From Pseudomonas frederiksbergensis (GTDB taxonomy: Bacteria > Pseudomonadota > Gammaproteobacteria > Pseudomonadales > Pseudomonadaceae), in assembly GCF_001952935.1 (NCBI RefSeq), contig NZ_CP018319.1, forward strand, positions 310,001-374,000: a DNA stretch of 64,000 nt, given 5' to 3'. The notes under the pieces were generated by a model. That model was not told the DNA's origin, searched no databases, and worked only from the letters and a program-made list of their open reading frames with translations. Made by a program: the position numbers and the translations under genes. Shown here piece by piece: positions 55,232 to 64,000 of this stretch (its first letter is position 1; the number at the start of each line of letters is the position of its first letter).

Positions 55232-55334
55232 GCTGTGTCATCCGTTGTCAGTGTGTGTTGGTTGGCCGCTATATTAATCAGTAAATCACATGTTAAAAGC
55301 GCAATTAATCCGCCATAACAATCAGTTTATTCGA

Positions 55335-56756
55335 TTATTTGCGTGAGGCAACTTTCTGCCCTTGGGGCTCCAACGACTCCCGCTCCCGATCGAACGCCAG
55401 GTAATACTTGTTCACGCTATTAACATAGCTGACGGCACCCATACCCACCTGCTCCATGGCGATGCGTTCAACCTGGAAGAACCACTGATTGGGATTCAAA
55501 CCACGCCGACGAGCCTCGGCACGCATGCCCTGAACCCGTTCCGGCCCCATGTTGTAGGCCGCGAGCACGAACGCCATGCGCTCGCGCTCGTTGAGTTTGG
55601 GACTGGCAAAGAACTTGCGACGAATCATCGCCAGGTACTTGGCCCCGGCCTTCACATTGGCATCGAGATTCTGAATGTTGTCGACCCCCACCCGTTGGGC
55701 GGCGGACGGGGTAATCTGCATCAGCCCGGTAGGGCCGCTGCCACTGCGGGCATTGGGTTGCAGGGCCGATTCCTTGAATGCCAGGGCCGCCAGATTCAAC
55801 CAGTCCATGCCTTGGGCTTCGGCGTGTTTTTGCAGCACCGGTCGAAGTTTCTCGAGACGCTGTCGATCAGCTTTGGCCAATGGATAGTGCACTTGATACA
55901 GACGTCGATAGATCCGCAGGAACGCGGCATCCTGATCCGATGGTTTTTTGTAACCGGTCAGGAAGCGATCAATGCTCGCGCGCAACATTGAGGCGTCACG
56001 GCGCACGAACCAGAACTCTTCGCCCGGTTCACTGATGAGCACCTGCCGATCGAAACGCAACTTGGGCAGGATCTTGCCCCAGCGCTCGGCAATGGGTTGC
56101 TCGACGATCGTCAGGTGAAAGATTCCGCCCTGGACCATTTCCAGCACGTCCTCGACTGCCAGACTGGGATCGACCCACTCGATGGTCACCGGTGGCAGCT
56201 TGAGCAACGCGAGCTTTTGATTGATCTGGCTGACCGCATCCCCGGCGGCACTGCCGGTGGGCAACGCCAGGGTTTTGCCAGAGAGTTGTTCGAGACGGGT
56301 GTAACGTCGCTCGCCTTTGATCCCGACCAATATCATCGGGATGTTGCTGGCAATCCGTTTACTGGTGCTGACCGCATGGCCAGGTTGCAGGTCCAGCAGC
56401 TCCCCCGGCGCGACCAGATCACCCTCACCGCGCTGCAAAGCACCGATCAGTTGATCCTTGCCCTTGGGAATGATCTTGAGAGTAATTTCCTGACCGTCAC
56501 GGGCGTGACCGTTGAGGTATTGCTCGAAGGCTCGCAAGCGGTGGTATTCAACACCGATGGCCTGACCCTGGACTTCACCGGAGCTGTTGCGGCTCTGGTT
56601 GACCAGCACCCGCAACACCCGACTGCTGCGGATTTCCGCCAAGTCGCGGACTTTGGTCGCAGGCACGGCTTGCAGCGGTCCGGCCAGACGCGCAACCGCC
56701 GGCATCGGCAGCAGCAACGAACAACACAGCAGTAGCAAAACCGAGGGACGTGTCAT
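55335..56756 (-). CDS. mltF: MltF-type membrane-bound lytic transglycosylase
   Basis: A 473-residue enzyme of the MltF group. A signal peptide (MTRPSVLLLLC to PAVAR) is followed by a bacterial solute-binding-protein-3 regulatory domain (about 40-280) and an SLT catalytic domain. The catalytic glutamate is in LAALAFKESALQPNARSGSG, and LMQITPSAA and YNMGPERVQG complete the site. No lipobox is visible. It cleaves glycan strands to 1,6-anhydromuropeptides. It looks like the second MltF-type enzyme of Pseudomonas (MltF2). Confidence 0.9.
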   Translation of the reverse strand: MTRPSVLLLLCCSLLLPMPAVARLAGPLQAVPATKVRDLAEIRSSRVLRVLVNQSRNSSGEVQGQAIGVEYHRLRAFEQYLNGHARDGQEITLKIIPKGKDQLIGALQRGEGDLVAPGELLDLQPGHAVSTSKRIASNIPMILVGIKGERRYTRLEQLSGKTLALPTGSAAGDAVSQINQKLALLKLPPVTIEWVDPSLAVEDVLEMVQGGIFHLTIVEQPIAERWGKILPKLRFDRQVLISEPGEEFWFVRRDASMLRASIDRFLTGYKKPSDQDAAFLRIYRRLYQVHYPLAKADRQRLEKLRPVLQKHAEAQGMDWLNLAALAFKESALQPNARSGSGPTGLMQITPSAAQRVGVDNIQNLDANVKAGAKYLAMIRRKFFASPKLNERERMAFVLAAYNMGPERVQGMRAEARRRGLNPNQWFFQVERIAMEQVGMGAVSYVNSVNKYYLAFDRERESLEPQGQKVASRK

Positions 56757-56991
56757 CCACTCTCCAGAAAGAATACTGGGCCGATTTCAAGAATTTTCAT
56801 GAAATCGAACGACAGAAACAGAGCGCCGTGAGCGCTGGCAAAGTGCGAAAGACTGGCGCAGCGATGGCACCACGGCCACCCTGACCTGTCTCGCGGCATC
56901 AAGAGACAGCTTTAACTCATTGTAGTTCTTGGCTTTTCTTATAAATCTACAGCTCTGATATGCTTTCCGGCCTTTGGTCCGAGGTAGCACC

Positions 56992-57798
56992 ATGCAACTC
57001 ATCGATATCGGCGTCAACCTGACCAATCCCAGTTTTGCCGACAAACACCAGGCTGTACTCGACCGCGCCTACGCGGCCGGGGTCTGCCAATTGGTGCTCA
57101 CCGGCACCAGTGTCGAGGGCAGCGAGCAAGCGCTGGAACTGTGCCGGCACCTGGACGAAACGACTCAACGGCTGTTCGCCACCGCCGGGATTCATCCCCA
57201 CAGCGCCAGCGACTGGAACGCCGACAGCGCCCAGCGCCTGCGCAGTTTGCTCAAGGAGCCAAACGTCGTGGCGGTCGGCGAATGCGGGCTGGATTTCAAT
57301 CGTGATTTCTCGCCGCGCCCGCAGCAGGAAAAAGTTTTGGAAAAGCACTTGGAGTTGGCGGTCGAGCTGCAACTGCCGGTGTTCCTCCACGAACGCGACG
57401 CCAGCCAGCGCTTGCTGGAAATCCTTCGCGATTATCGTGATCAGTTGCCGGCCGCCGTGGTGCACTGCTTCACGGGCGAAAAGAAGGCGTTGTTCAGTTA
57501 TCTCGATCTGGATTTGCACATCGGGATCACCGGCTGGATCTGCGACGAGCGCCGGGGCACGCACCTGCATCCGTTAGTGAAAGAGATCAAGCGGGGACGG
57601 TTGATGCTGGAGAGCGATGCGCCGTATCTGTTGCCGCGCAGCCTGCGACCCAAGCCGAAAAATGGTCGCAATGAACCGGCGTATCTGACCGAAGTGTTGC
57701 GGGAAGTGGCGTTGCATCGCGGGGAGAGCGAAGAAGAGCTGGCGGCTCACAGCACGGCGTGTGCGCGAGCATTCTACGGGTTGCCTGCTGTTGACTGA
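56992..57798 (+). CDS. tatD: TatD-family deoxyribonuclease
   Basis: A 268-residue metal-dependent hydrolase of TIM-barrel fold. Metal sites are IDIGVNL near the start, [33 protein letters not shown] and [11 protein letters not shown]. TatD proteins are 3'-5' exonucleases and take part in DNA repair. I chose ATG 56992 because GAGG lies eight bases upstream. Single gene, divergent from mltF. Confidence 0.92.
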   Translation: MQLIDIGVNLTNPSFADKHQAVLDRAYAAGVCQLVLTGTSVEGSEQALELCRHLDETTQRLFATAGIHPHSASDWNADSAQRLRSLLKEPNVVAVGECGLDFNRDFSPRPQQEKVLEKHLELAVELQLPVFLHERDASQRLLEILRDYRDQLPAAVVHCFTGEKKALFSYLDLDLHIGITGWICDERRGTHLHPLVKEIKRGRLMLESDAPYLLPRSLRPKPKNGRNEPAYLTEVLREVALHRGESEEELAAHSTACARAFYGLPAVD

Positions 57799-57859
57799 TG
57801 CAGCCTCAACGCTATCGCGAGCCTGATCAGGCCCGCGATACAAGCGTCGCGGTCTTGTC

Positions 57860-59089
57860 TTAGTGACTGCTGCGCATCATCTCTTTCGGTACGTACTTGC
57901 CGATCTCGAACTTGCCGATCGCCGCGCGGTGCACTTCGTCGGGGCCGTCGGCCAGGCGCAAGGTGCGTTGCATCGCATACATATAGGCCAGCGGGAAATC
58001 GTTGGACACCCCTGCCCCACCATGGATCTGGATCGCCCGGTCGATCACCCGTAAGGCCACGTTCGGTGCGACAACCTTGATCTGAGCGATTTCGCTTTTC
58101 GCAACCTTGTTGCCGACGGTGTCCATCATGTACGCCGCTTTTAATGTCAGCAGGCGTGCCATGTCGATTTCCATTCGTGAGTCGGCGATTTTATCGATAT
58201 TGCCGCCCAGACGTGCCAAAGGCTTACCGAACGCAGTACGGGTTACCGCCCGTTTGCACATCAGTTCCAATGCTCGTTCGGCCATGCCGATTGAACGCAT
58301 GCAGTGGTGAATCCGCCCTGGGCCAAGGCGACCCTGAGCGATTTCGAAGCCGCGTCCTTCGCCCAACAGGACGTTTTCGTACGGCACACGGACGTTTTCG
58401 AACAGCACTTCGGCGTGGCCGTGAGGGGCGTCGTCGTAACCGAACACGGGCAGCGGACGAACGATCTTCACGCCTGGAGCATCCACCGGCACCAGAATCA
58501 TCGAGTGCTGCGCATGACGCGGCGCGTCAGGATCGCTCAGGCCCATAAAGATCAGAATCTTGCAGCGTGGATCGCAGGCACCTGAAGTCCACCACTTTTT
58601 GCCGTTGATCACCCACTCGTCGCCATCACGCACGGCGCGGGCGGCCATGTTAGTGGCATCGGACGAGGCCACGTCCGGTTCAGTCATGGCGAACGCCGAG
58701 CGGATCTCGCCGCGCAGTAACGGTTCGAGCCAGCGCTGCTTCTGCTCTTCGTTGGCGTAACGCACCAGCACTTCCATGTTGCCGGTGTCTGGCGCGGAGC
58801 AGTTGAACGGCTCGGGGCCCAGCAGCGAACGGCCCATGATTTCGGCCAGCGGCGCGTACTCAAGGTTGGTCAGGCCGGCGCCGAGTTCGGACTCAGGCAG
58901 AAACAAATTCCACAAACCTTCAGCCTTGGCCTTGAGTTTGAGCTCCTCCATGATTGCCGTCGGCTGCCAGCGATCGCCTTCGGCGACCTGGCGCTCGAAC
59001 ACCGCTTCAGCGGGATAAACGTAGGTATCCATGAACGCGGTCACGCGCTCACGCAGTTCTTGCACCTTGGGCGAATAAGCGAAATCCAT
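57860..59089 (-). CDS. Acyl-CoA dehydrogenase
   Basis: A 409-residue FAD flavoprotein for alpha,beta-dehydrogenation of an acyl-CoA. The FAD/substrate segments [31 protein letters not shown] and [18 protein letters not shown] are typical. The start [16 protein letters not shown] matches the FadE-like 'acyl-CoA dehydrogenase family' members. The substrate is not clear. It is divergent from the LysR gene at 59.3 kb, which may control it. Confidence 0.9.
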   Translation of the reverse strand: MDFAYSPKVQELRERVTAFMDTYVYPAEAVFERQVAEGDRWQPTAIMEELKLKAKAEGLWNLFLPESELGAGLTNLEYAPLAEIMGRSLLGPEPFNCSAPDTGNMEVLVRYANEEQKQRWLEPLLRGEIRSAFAMTEPDVASSDATNMAARAVRDGDEWVINGKKWWTSGACDPRCKILIFMGLSDPDAPRHAQHSMILVPVDAPGVKIVRPLPVFGYDDAPHGHAEVLFENVRVPYENVLLGEGRGFEIAQGRLGPGRIHHCMRSIGMAERALELMCKRAVTRTAFGKPLARLGGNIDKIADSRMEIDMARLLTLKAAYMMDTVGNKVAKSEIAQIKVVAPNVALRVIDRAIQIHGGAGVSNDFPLAYMYAMQRTLRLADGPDEVHRAAIGKFEIGKYVPKEMMRSSH

Positions 59090-59254
59090 GGGCAGCTCTA
59101 CCTTTTGACTGAGGGTTTTGATGAGTTGTTCAGGTCATGCAATCGATGCTAGAACAGCTACGAAAATTTACCTAGCCTATTCTCGGCGTGTATTAACATT
59201 CATCACCGATATATGATCGGCTGATCGAGAGCCCAACAATAAGAGTGCAGCGCA

Positions 59255-60184
59255 ATGAATCTGAGCAAGGTCGACCTCAACCTTTTCATCGTCTTCGACG
59301 CGATCTACACCGAAGCCAACCTCACCCGCGCCGGGCAGATTGTCGGCATTACTCAACCGGCGGTCTCGAACGCCCTGGCCCGTCTGCGCGAGACCTTCAA
59401 TGACCCGTTGTTCGTGCGCACCGCTCAGGGCATGGTCCCGACGCCCATGGCGCAGAACATTATCGGGCCGGTGCGCAACGCCCTCTCCCTGCTGCGGGTG
59501 TCGGTGCAGGAAAGCCGTATTTTCAACCCGTTGCAGGCGGTCAAGACCTACCGCATCAGCATGACCGACCTCACTGAAGCGGTAATCCTGCCGCCGCTGT
59601 TCCAGCGCCTGCGTCGCCTGGCACCGACGGTGATCATCGAAAGCTTCCTGTCCAAGCGCCGCGAGACCACCAAGGAACTGGCGGCCGGGCGTCTTGATTT
59701 CGCTGTCGACGCGCCGCTCAATACAGACCCGCAAGTGCGCCACGTCAAGTTGATGGAAGACCGTTATGTGTGCGCCATGCGCAAGGGCCATCCGCTGGCA
59801 GGCAAAGAAAAGTTCACCCTCGACGATTACCTGTCGCTGACCCATATCCATATCTCCAGCCGCCGTAGCGGTCTGGGCCATGTCGACCTGGCCTTGGGCA
59901 AAATGGGCATCCAGCGCAAGATCGCCCTGCGATCCCAGCATTACTTGATGGCATCCCAGGTGTTGCAGCAGACCGACATGGTGATGACCGTGCCGGAACG
60001 CTTTGCCCGTCGCCATGATTTGTACTCGGTGAACCTGCCGGTCAACGATGTGCCGCCGGTGGAAACCCACCTCTATTGGCACGAAAGCACCGACCAGGAC
60101 CCGGCCAACCGCTGGATGCGCGAGCAGATGATCGAGTTGTGCCAGCAGGTGACGGCACATGAGAAGAAGCTCGATAAGGTGTAG
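59255..60184 (+). CDS. LysR-family transcriptional regulator
   Basis: A 309-residue regulator of the NodD/LeuO/SyrM-like group: VDLNLFIVFDAIYTEANLTRAGQ starts the HTH and ITQPAVSNALARLRETFNDPLF continues it. The effector domain begins near KTYRISMTDL. 166 bp separate it from the acyl-CoA dehydrogenase start on the other strand, which suggests it regulates that gene. The Shine-Dalgarno is weak. Confidence 0.9.
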   Translation: MNLSKVDLNLFIVFDAIYTEANLTRAGQIVGITQPAVSNALARLRETFNDPLFVRTAQGMVPTPMAQNIIGPVRNALSLLRVSVQESRIFNPLQAVKTYRISMTDLTEAVILPPLFQRLRRLAPTVIIESFLSKRRETTKELAAGRLDFAVDAPLNTDPQVRHVKLMEDRYVCAMRKGHPLAGKEKFTLDDYLSLTHIHISSRRSGLGHVDLALGKMGIQRKIALRSQHYLMASQVLQQTDMVMTVPERFARRHDLYSVNLPVNDVPPVETHLYWHESTDQDPANRWMREQMIELCQQVTAHEKKLDKV

Positions 60185-60202
60185 GACTTTTGACCGAGGC
60201 GC

Positions 60203-60293
60203 CCCCATCGCGAGCAGGCTCACTCCCACATTTACCCCGGTTCTTTCAGAAAGAATGCGGTCGAATGTAGGAGCGAACCTGCTCGCGATGGGG
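60203..60293. repeat. REP doublet (diverged)
   Basis: CCCATCGCGAGCAGGCTCAC and its diverged inverse ending GCTCGCGATGGGG. Confidence 0.85.
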
Positions 60294-60380
60294 CCGGCAC
60301 TGACAGCAAAAATCCACGCCCCTTGACGTAAACGTCAACCTGCCATTAGCTTAGCGCCATGACCTTTTTCGAGCGCTTCC

Positions 60381-60782
60381 ATGAGCAGCCAGACCTATAG
60401 CATTTCCGACCTCGCCCGCGAGCTCGACATCACCACCCGGGCCATTCGCTTTTATGAAGAGCAAGGCCTGCTCAGCCCCGAGCGGCGCGGTCAGGAGCGT
60501 ATCTACTCGCCCCGTGACAAAGTCAGCCTGAAGCTGATCCTGCGGGGCAAGCGCATTGGTTTCTCCCTTGCCGAATGCCGCGAGCTGATCGAACTCTACG
60601 ACCCCACCGGTGGCAATCAGAAACAGCTGCAAACCATGCTGACCAAAATCGCCGAACGCCGCGAACAGCTGGAGCAGCAGATGCTCGACATCGAACAGAT
60701 GAAGCTGGAGCTGGACACCGCGCAGGAGCGTTGCACCCAGGCGCTGGAACAGACGATCAAAAACCAGCAGGTCATTCAGTAG
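60381..60782 (+). CDS. liuR: MerR-family regulator of leucine/isovalerate catabolism
   Basis: A 133-residue MerR regulator with the HTH YSISDLARELDITTRAIRFYEEQGLL at residues 6-31 and a coiled-coil dimer helix (ERREQLEQQMLDIEQMKLELD). It closely fits LiuR, which represses the liu (leucine/isovalerate) genes of Pseudomonas. Here the following gene is mvaB rather than liuABCD. A REP doublet separates the two. Confidence 0.85.
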   Translation: MSSQTYSISDLARELDITTRAIRFYEEQGLLSPERRGQERIYSPRDKVSLKLILRGKRIGFSLAECRELIELYDPTGGNQKQLQTMLTKIAERREQLEQQMLDIEQMKLELDTAQERCTQALEQTIKNQQVIQ

Positions 60783-60797
60783 GTCTACACAAATCTA

Positions 60798-60891
60798 ATG
60801 TGGGAGCGGGCTTGCTCGCGAAGGCGATCAGTCAGCCAACATCAATGTTGAATGTAAGTCGGCTTTCGCGAGCAAGCCCGCTCCCACATTT
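60798..60891. repeat. REP doublet (inverted pair)
   Basis: ATGTGGGAGCGGGCTTGCTC and its inverse, between liuR and mvaB. Confidence 0.9.
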
Positions 60892-60925
60892 GAACAGTGT
60901 TCGTCCATAACAATAGGTCAATCCC

Positions 60926-61825
60926 ATGTCCCTACCCACTCACGTACGCCTGGTCGAAGTCGGCCCACGCGACGGTCTGCAAAACGAAGCCCAACCCATC
61001 AGCGTTGCGGACAAGGTGCAACTGGTCGACGCGCTGACCGCCGCCGGGCTCGGCTATATAGAAGTCGGCAGTTTCGTGTCGCCCAAATGGGTGCCGCAAA
61101 TGGCCGGTTCCGCCGACGTCTTTGCTCAGATCCAGCGCAAGCCTGGGGTGACGTATGGTGCACTCGCCCCCAACCTGCGCGGGTTTGAAGACGCCATCGC
61201 AGCCGGGGTCAAGGAAGTCGCGGTCTTCGCTGCCGCGTCGGAATCGTTTTCCCAGCGCAACATCAACTGCTCGATCAGTGAAAGCCTGGAGCGCTTCGTG
61301 CCGATCATGGACGCCGCCAGGCAACACGGTGTCAGCGTGCGTGGTTACGTGTCCTGTGTGCTGGGCTGCCCTTACGAAGGTGACGTCGCGCCCGAGCAAG
61401 TTGCGCGGGTCGCTCGTGAGCTCTACGCGATGGGCTGCTATGAAGTTTCCCTTGGCGACACCATCGGCACCGGCACCGCTGGCGCGACCCGCAAGATGTT
61501 CGACGTGGTGTCGGCCGATGTACCCCGTGAAAAACTCGCCGGGCACTTCCACGACACCTATGGCCAGGCCATGGCCAACATTTATGCCAGCCTGCTGGAA
61601 GGTATCTCGGTGTTCGACAGCTCCATCGCCGGCCTCGGCGGCTGCCCCTACGCCAAGGGCGCCAGCGGTAACGTCGCGACCGAAGATGTGGTTTACCTGC
61701 TCAACGGCCTGGGTATCGAAACCGGTATCGACCTGGACGCGTTGATTCTGGCCGGTCAGCAGATTTGCACGGTGCTGGGGCGAGCGACCGGTTCGCGCGT
61801 GGCCAAGGCTCGTAGCGCACAGTGA
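60926..61825 (+). CDS. mvaB: Hydroxymethylglutaryl-CoA lyase
   Basis: A 299-residue TIM-barrel enzyme cleaving HMG-CoA to acetyl-CoA and acetoacetate, the last step of leucine degradation (also called LiuE). EVGPRDGLQNEA at the start carries the catalytic Arg-Asp, and SSIAGLGGCPYAKGASGN contains the signature cysteine. Regulated probably by LiuR encoded upstream. The crcY-like sRNA unit starts just after its stop. Confidence 0.95.
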   Translation: MSLPTHVRLVEVGPRDGLQNEAQPISVADKVQLVDALTAAGLGYIEVGSFVSPKWVPQMAGSADVFAQIQRKPGVTYGALAPNLRGFEDAIAAGVKEVAVFAAASESFSQRNINCSISESLERFVPIMDAARQHGVSVRGYVSCVLGCPYEGDVAPEQVARVARELYAMGCYEVSLGDTIGTGTAGATRKMFDVVSADVPREKLAGHFHDTYGQAMANIYASLLEGISVFDSSIAGLGGCPYAKGASGNVATEDVVYLLNGLGIETGIDLDALILAGQQICTVLGRATGSRVAKARSAQ

Positions 61826-61843
61826 GTGGGCGGATGTGTCCGG

Positions 61844-61887
61844 GTGTTACCGCTGCGTCTGAAACGTGGGGGGCAAGCGAGTAACAC
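61844..61887 (+). promoter_or_regulatory. CbrB-like enhancer upstream of crcY
   Basis: GTGTTAC (61844-61850) and GTAACAC (61881-61887) are perfect inverses. They lie about 80-120 bp before the sigma-54 promoter, the usual place and sequence type for CbrB binding. Confidence 0.65.
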
Positions 61888-61966
61888 GGAAACAAATCGT
61901 TGGGTTTTGCCAGAACGAAAAATCCTATAAATTCACAACTAATTGTTTTTAAAGGACTTTTAAAAG

Positions 61967-61984
61967 TTGGCACGGCTTCTGCTA
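61967..61984 (+). promoter_or_regulatory. Sigma-54 promoter of crcY
   Basis: TTGGCACGGCTTCTGCTA has the -24 GG (61969-61970) and -12 GC (61981-61982) exactly 10 bp apart, with TGGCACG matching consensus. Expected start is near 61994. Confidence 0.85.
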
Positions 61985-61993
61985 TCTCTATGG

Positions 61994-62369
61994 CATAACA
62001 AGAACAAAAAAAGCGGCAAACCTAATAAAAATAAGACGTAACGACTCTGACATAACAAAAACAACACGGCAGAGACGCAGCTAACAGATTTTTTTGGAGA
62101 GGATGTGCTTTTCAGGGTGCTTTTCGGAGTAACCCGCAACCGGGCAGAGAACAATAAAACTACCTTCAGGTAGCTCCCGAACTGGTTGGATCGCTTGGCG
62201 AAAAAGTAGATCAGCGCTCAAAAAAATACGTTTGCTCTTGATCCCGGATGGGGATCGACAAAAACAGCGGTAAAGGGTCACGGTTTCCAAAAACAACAAC
62301 AGACCGCCCCTCAATAATAAAAAAAGAGCACGTAACGACAAAATTAAAGGGGAGCTTCGGCTCCCCTTT
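61994..62369 (+). ncRNA. crcY: CrcY-type carbon catabolite repression sRNA
   Basis: An ~376-nt RNA that sequesters the Hfq/Crc complex and so relieves catabolite repression. At least six A-rich AAnAAnAA target motifs are seen: AACAAGAA 61997, AATAAAAA 62024, AACAAAAA 62054, AACAATAA 62150, AACAACAA 62292 and AATAATAA 62313. It is transcribed from a sigma-54 promoter with a CbrB-type enhancer and ends in a TTCG-loop terminator. Placement after mvaB matches crcY of P. putida. The name could be crcX in other schemes. No protein gene lies between 61826 and 62506. Confidence 0.85.
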
Positions 62370-62372
62370 GTG
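62346..62372 (+). terminator. Terminator of crcY
   Basis: AAAGGGGAGC and GCTCCCCTTT arms around a TTCG tetraloop (62356-62359). Confidence 0.85.
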
Positions 62373-62403
62373 CTTTCTGGTGTTTGCCATTTCCGCTGCC
62401 CCC

Positions 62404-62496
62404 CCTGCGGGAGCGAGCCTGCTCGCGATAGCGGTGGTTCAGTCGACATCTATATTGGATGTGCTGCCGTCATCGCGAGCAGGCTCGCTCCCACAA
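62404..62496. repeat. REP doublet (GAGC variant)
   Basis: CCTGCGGGAGCGAGCCTGCT is mirrored by AGCAGGCTCGCTCCCACAAGG on the right. Confidence 0.87.
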
Positions 62497-62506
62497 GGAA
62501 TGGTGG

Positions 62507-64000
62507 TCAGGCGTGATTACCGCGCAATTCCTCGATACTGATTTCCCGCATCCGAAACTTCTGGATCTTCCCGGTCACGGTCATCGGAAACTCATCGACG
62601 AATTTGAAGTAACGCGGTGTCTTGAAGTGCGCGATGCGTTCCTTGCACCACGCTTGCAGCTCCTGCTCGGTAGCACTGTGGCCCGGATGGAATTTGATCC
62701 AGGCGACAATCTCTTCGCCATACCGCGAGCACGGAATCCCGATCACTTGCACATCCGCCACCGCCGGGTGGGTAAAGAAGAATTCTTCCAGCTCCCGCGG
62801 GTAAACATTCTCACCGCCGCGGATGATCATGTCCTTGTTGCGTCCGGCAATGCATACGTAGCCTTCGTCGTTCATGCTCGCCAGATCACCCGTGTGCATC
62901 CAGCCGGCCTGATCGATGGCCTCGGCGGTGCCTTGCGGATTGTTCCAGTAACCGAGCATCACGCTGTAGCCGCGGGTGCACAGCTCACCGATAGTGCCGC
63001 GCGGCACCAGGTTGCCCGCTTCGTCGATGATCTTGCTTTCCAATTGCGGCTGGGTGCGGCCGACGGTGGTAACACGCAATTCCAGTTCGTCTGACGGACC
63101 AGTCTGCAATGACACCGGACTTGTTTCCGTCATGCCGTAGGCAATCTGCACTTCGCTCATGTGCATTTCACTGATGACCCGACGCATCACTTCGATCGGA
63201 CAGGTCGCCCCGGCCATGATCCCGGTGCGCAGACTCGACAGATCGAACTCAGCACGCTTTGGCTGATCGAGCATGGCAATGAACATGGTCGGTACGCCGT
63301 AAAGCGCGGTGGCCTTTTCTTCGGCGACGGTGGTCAGGGTCAGCAGTGGATCGAACGCATCGTTGGGGTAAATCATGGTGCTGCCGTGCGTCATGCAACC
63401 GAGGTTGCCCATGACCATGCCGAAGCAGTGATACAGCGGCACCGGGATGACCAGACGATCACTCGCGGTCAGGCCGAGGCTTTCGCCGACCATGTAACCG
63501 TTATTGAGAATGTTGTAGTGACTGAGGGTCGCGCCCTTGGGGAAGCCGGTGGTGCCGGAGGTGTACTGGATGTTTACCGCCTGGTCGAAATGCAGGCTGT
63601 TTTGACGTTCGCTCAACTGCTGCGCCGACACGCTTCCCGCAAGATCGGTCAATTGCGACCACGGCAGGAAACCCGATGGCGGCTGAGCATCAAGGCTGAT
63701 GACACCGCGCAGCTCTGGCAAGCGTTCGCTCTGCAATTTTCCGATGGATTGCTCAGCCAGTTCGGGAACGAGGCCCTGCAGCATCCCGTGATAGTCGGAG
63801 GTCTTGAAGGCACCGGCGCAAACCAGCCATTGGCAACCGGATTGCTTCAATACGTACTCGAGTTCGGAGCTGCGGTAGGCCGGGTTGATGTTGACCAGAA
63901 TTACGCCGATTTTCGCGCTGGCGAACTGGCTGATACACCATTGCGCACAGTTCGGTGCCCAGATACCCAGACGATCACCGGCCTGCAAGCCCAGCGCCAA
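62507..64000 (-). CDS. AMP-binding acyl-CoA synthetase (5' end outside the window)
   Basis: At least 497 residues of an ANL-superfamily ligase that joins an acid to CoA through an acyl-adenylate. The P-loop [11 protein letters not shown], the [10 protein letters not shown] block, and [33 protein letters not shown] are in order, ending with the C-terminal lysine motif [10 protein letters not shown]. The N-terminal part is cut off. It resembles the medium/long-chain acyl-CoA synthetase commonly next to the leucine or isovalerate genes; substrate unproven. The reading frame is open to the window edge. Confidence 0.9.
   Translation of the reverse strand: MALGLQAGDRLGIWAPNCAQWCISQFASAKIGVILVNINPAYRSSELEYVLKQSGCQWLVCAGAFKTSDYHGMLQGLVPELAEQSIGKLQSERLPELRGVISLDAQPPSGFLPWSQLTDLAGSVSAQQLSERQNSLHFDQAVNIQYTSGTTGFPKGATLSHYNILNNGYMVGESLGLTASDRLVIPVPLYHCFGMVMGNLGCMTHGSTMIYPNDAFDPLLTLTTVAEEKATALYGVPTMFIAMLDQPKRAEFDLSSLRTGIMAGATCPIEVMRRVISEMHMSEVQIAYGMTETSPVSLQTGPSDELELRVTTVGRTQPQLESKIIDEAGNLVPRGTIGELCTRGYSVMLGYWNNPQGTAEAIDQAGWMHTGDLASMNDEGYVCIAGRNKDMIIRGGENVYPRELEEFFFTHPAVADVQVIGIPCSRYGEEIVAWIKFHPGHSATEQELQAWCKERIAHFKTPRYFKFVDEFPMTVTGKIQKFRMREISIEELRGNHA

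Noticed and set aside
61844..61887. Possible attachment-site repeat near crcY
   Set aside because: The inverted GTGTTAC/GTAACAC pair fits a CbrB enhancer better; no integrase is nearby.
62081..62449. 122-codon minus-strand frame opposite crcY
   Set aside because: Low-complexity Ser/Leu-rich frame caused by the A-rich sRNA; covered by a clear sigma-54-driven RNA unit.

Overview
The window is about 64 kb of a Pseudomonas chromosome, most likely from the P. fluorescens group. The evidence is high-GC coding DNA packed on both strands, many Pseudomonas-typical proteins (OprI, EarP with an EF-P carrying Arg32, TesA, MltF2-like, LiuR/MvaB, a CrcY-like sRNA) and three abundant families of palindromic intergenic repeats. 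There are no rRNA or tRNA genes, no CRISPR array and no complete mobile element. The only trace of mobile DNA is the C-terminal end of a tyrosine recombinase at the left edge, in which the catalytic tyrosine appears as serine.

Region 1 (1-5.5 kb): integrase remnant, folE, a glutaredoxin-like protein, a PLP aminotransferase divergent from a MarR regulator with twin operators, an NCS2 purine permease and a LysE-type exporter. Region 2 (5.7-14.7 kb) is a purine/urate catabolic island: uraH (opposite strand), puuE, uraD, alc, allA, the cytochrome-fused urate oxidase puuD, a urate/xanthine permease and two tandem Tsx-like outer-membrane channels. Together they take urate from uptake to ureidoglycolate, glyoxylate and urea. 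A TTGTATACAA palindrome lies upstream of both the first permease and puuE, suggesting one shared regulator that is not encoded here.

Region 3 (14.8-26.4 kb): patatin-like lipase, a lipid A acyltransferase divergent from minC-minD-minE, rluA, a WaaP-like kinase, apeB, a small membrane protein, an MscS channel and a secreted M20 amidohydrolase. Region 4 (26.5-41.4 kb): deaD, a crotonase, a spermidine-synthase-like protein, class II DAHP synthase, an AlkX-type glycosylase, DUF1127, two LysR regulators around a TSUP transporter, ohrR-ohr, a secreted esterase, efp with its rhamnosyltransferase earP, and a GreA-like protein.

Region 5 (41.4-47.5 kb): cysB, a universal stress protein, a 5'-nucleotidase, panE, a thioredoxin-like protein divergent from a PilZ protein, class I DAHP synthase and a GNAT acetyltransferase. 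Region 6 (47.5-57.8 kb): a candidate unannotated small RNA, oprI with a convergent L,D-transpeptidase, tesA divergent from an ABC exporter pair, greB, DoxX, a lytic transglycosylase and a TatD nuclease. Region 7 (57.9-64 kb): acyl-CoA dehydrogenase, a LysR regulator, liuR, mvaB, a CrcY-type carbon catabolite control sRNA with a sigma-54 promoter and CbrB-like enhancer, and an acyl-CoA synthetase cut by the right edge.

The most noteworthy items are the candidate sRNA upstream of oprI, the complete crcY promoter-to-terminator unit, the hairpin enclosing the deaD ribosome-binding site and start codon, the multi-copy ohr operator, the paired MarR operators and the dead integrase end. Gene functions are homology calls made by eye; comparisons with P. 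aeruginosa gene order are from memory.
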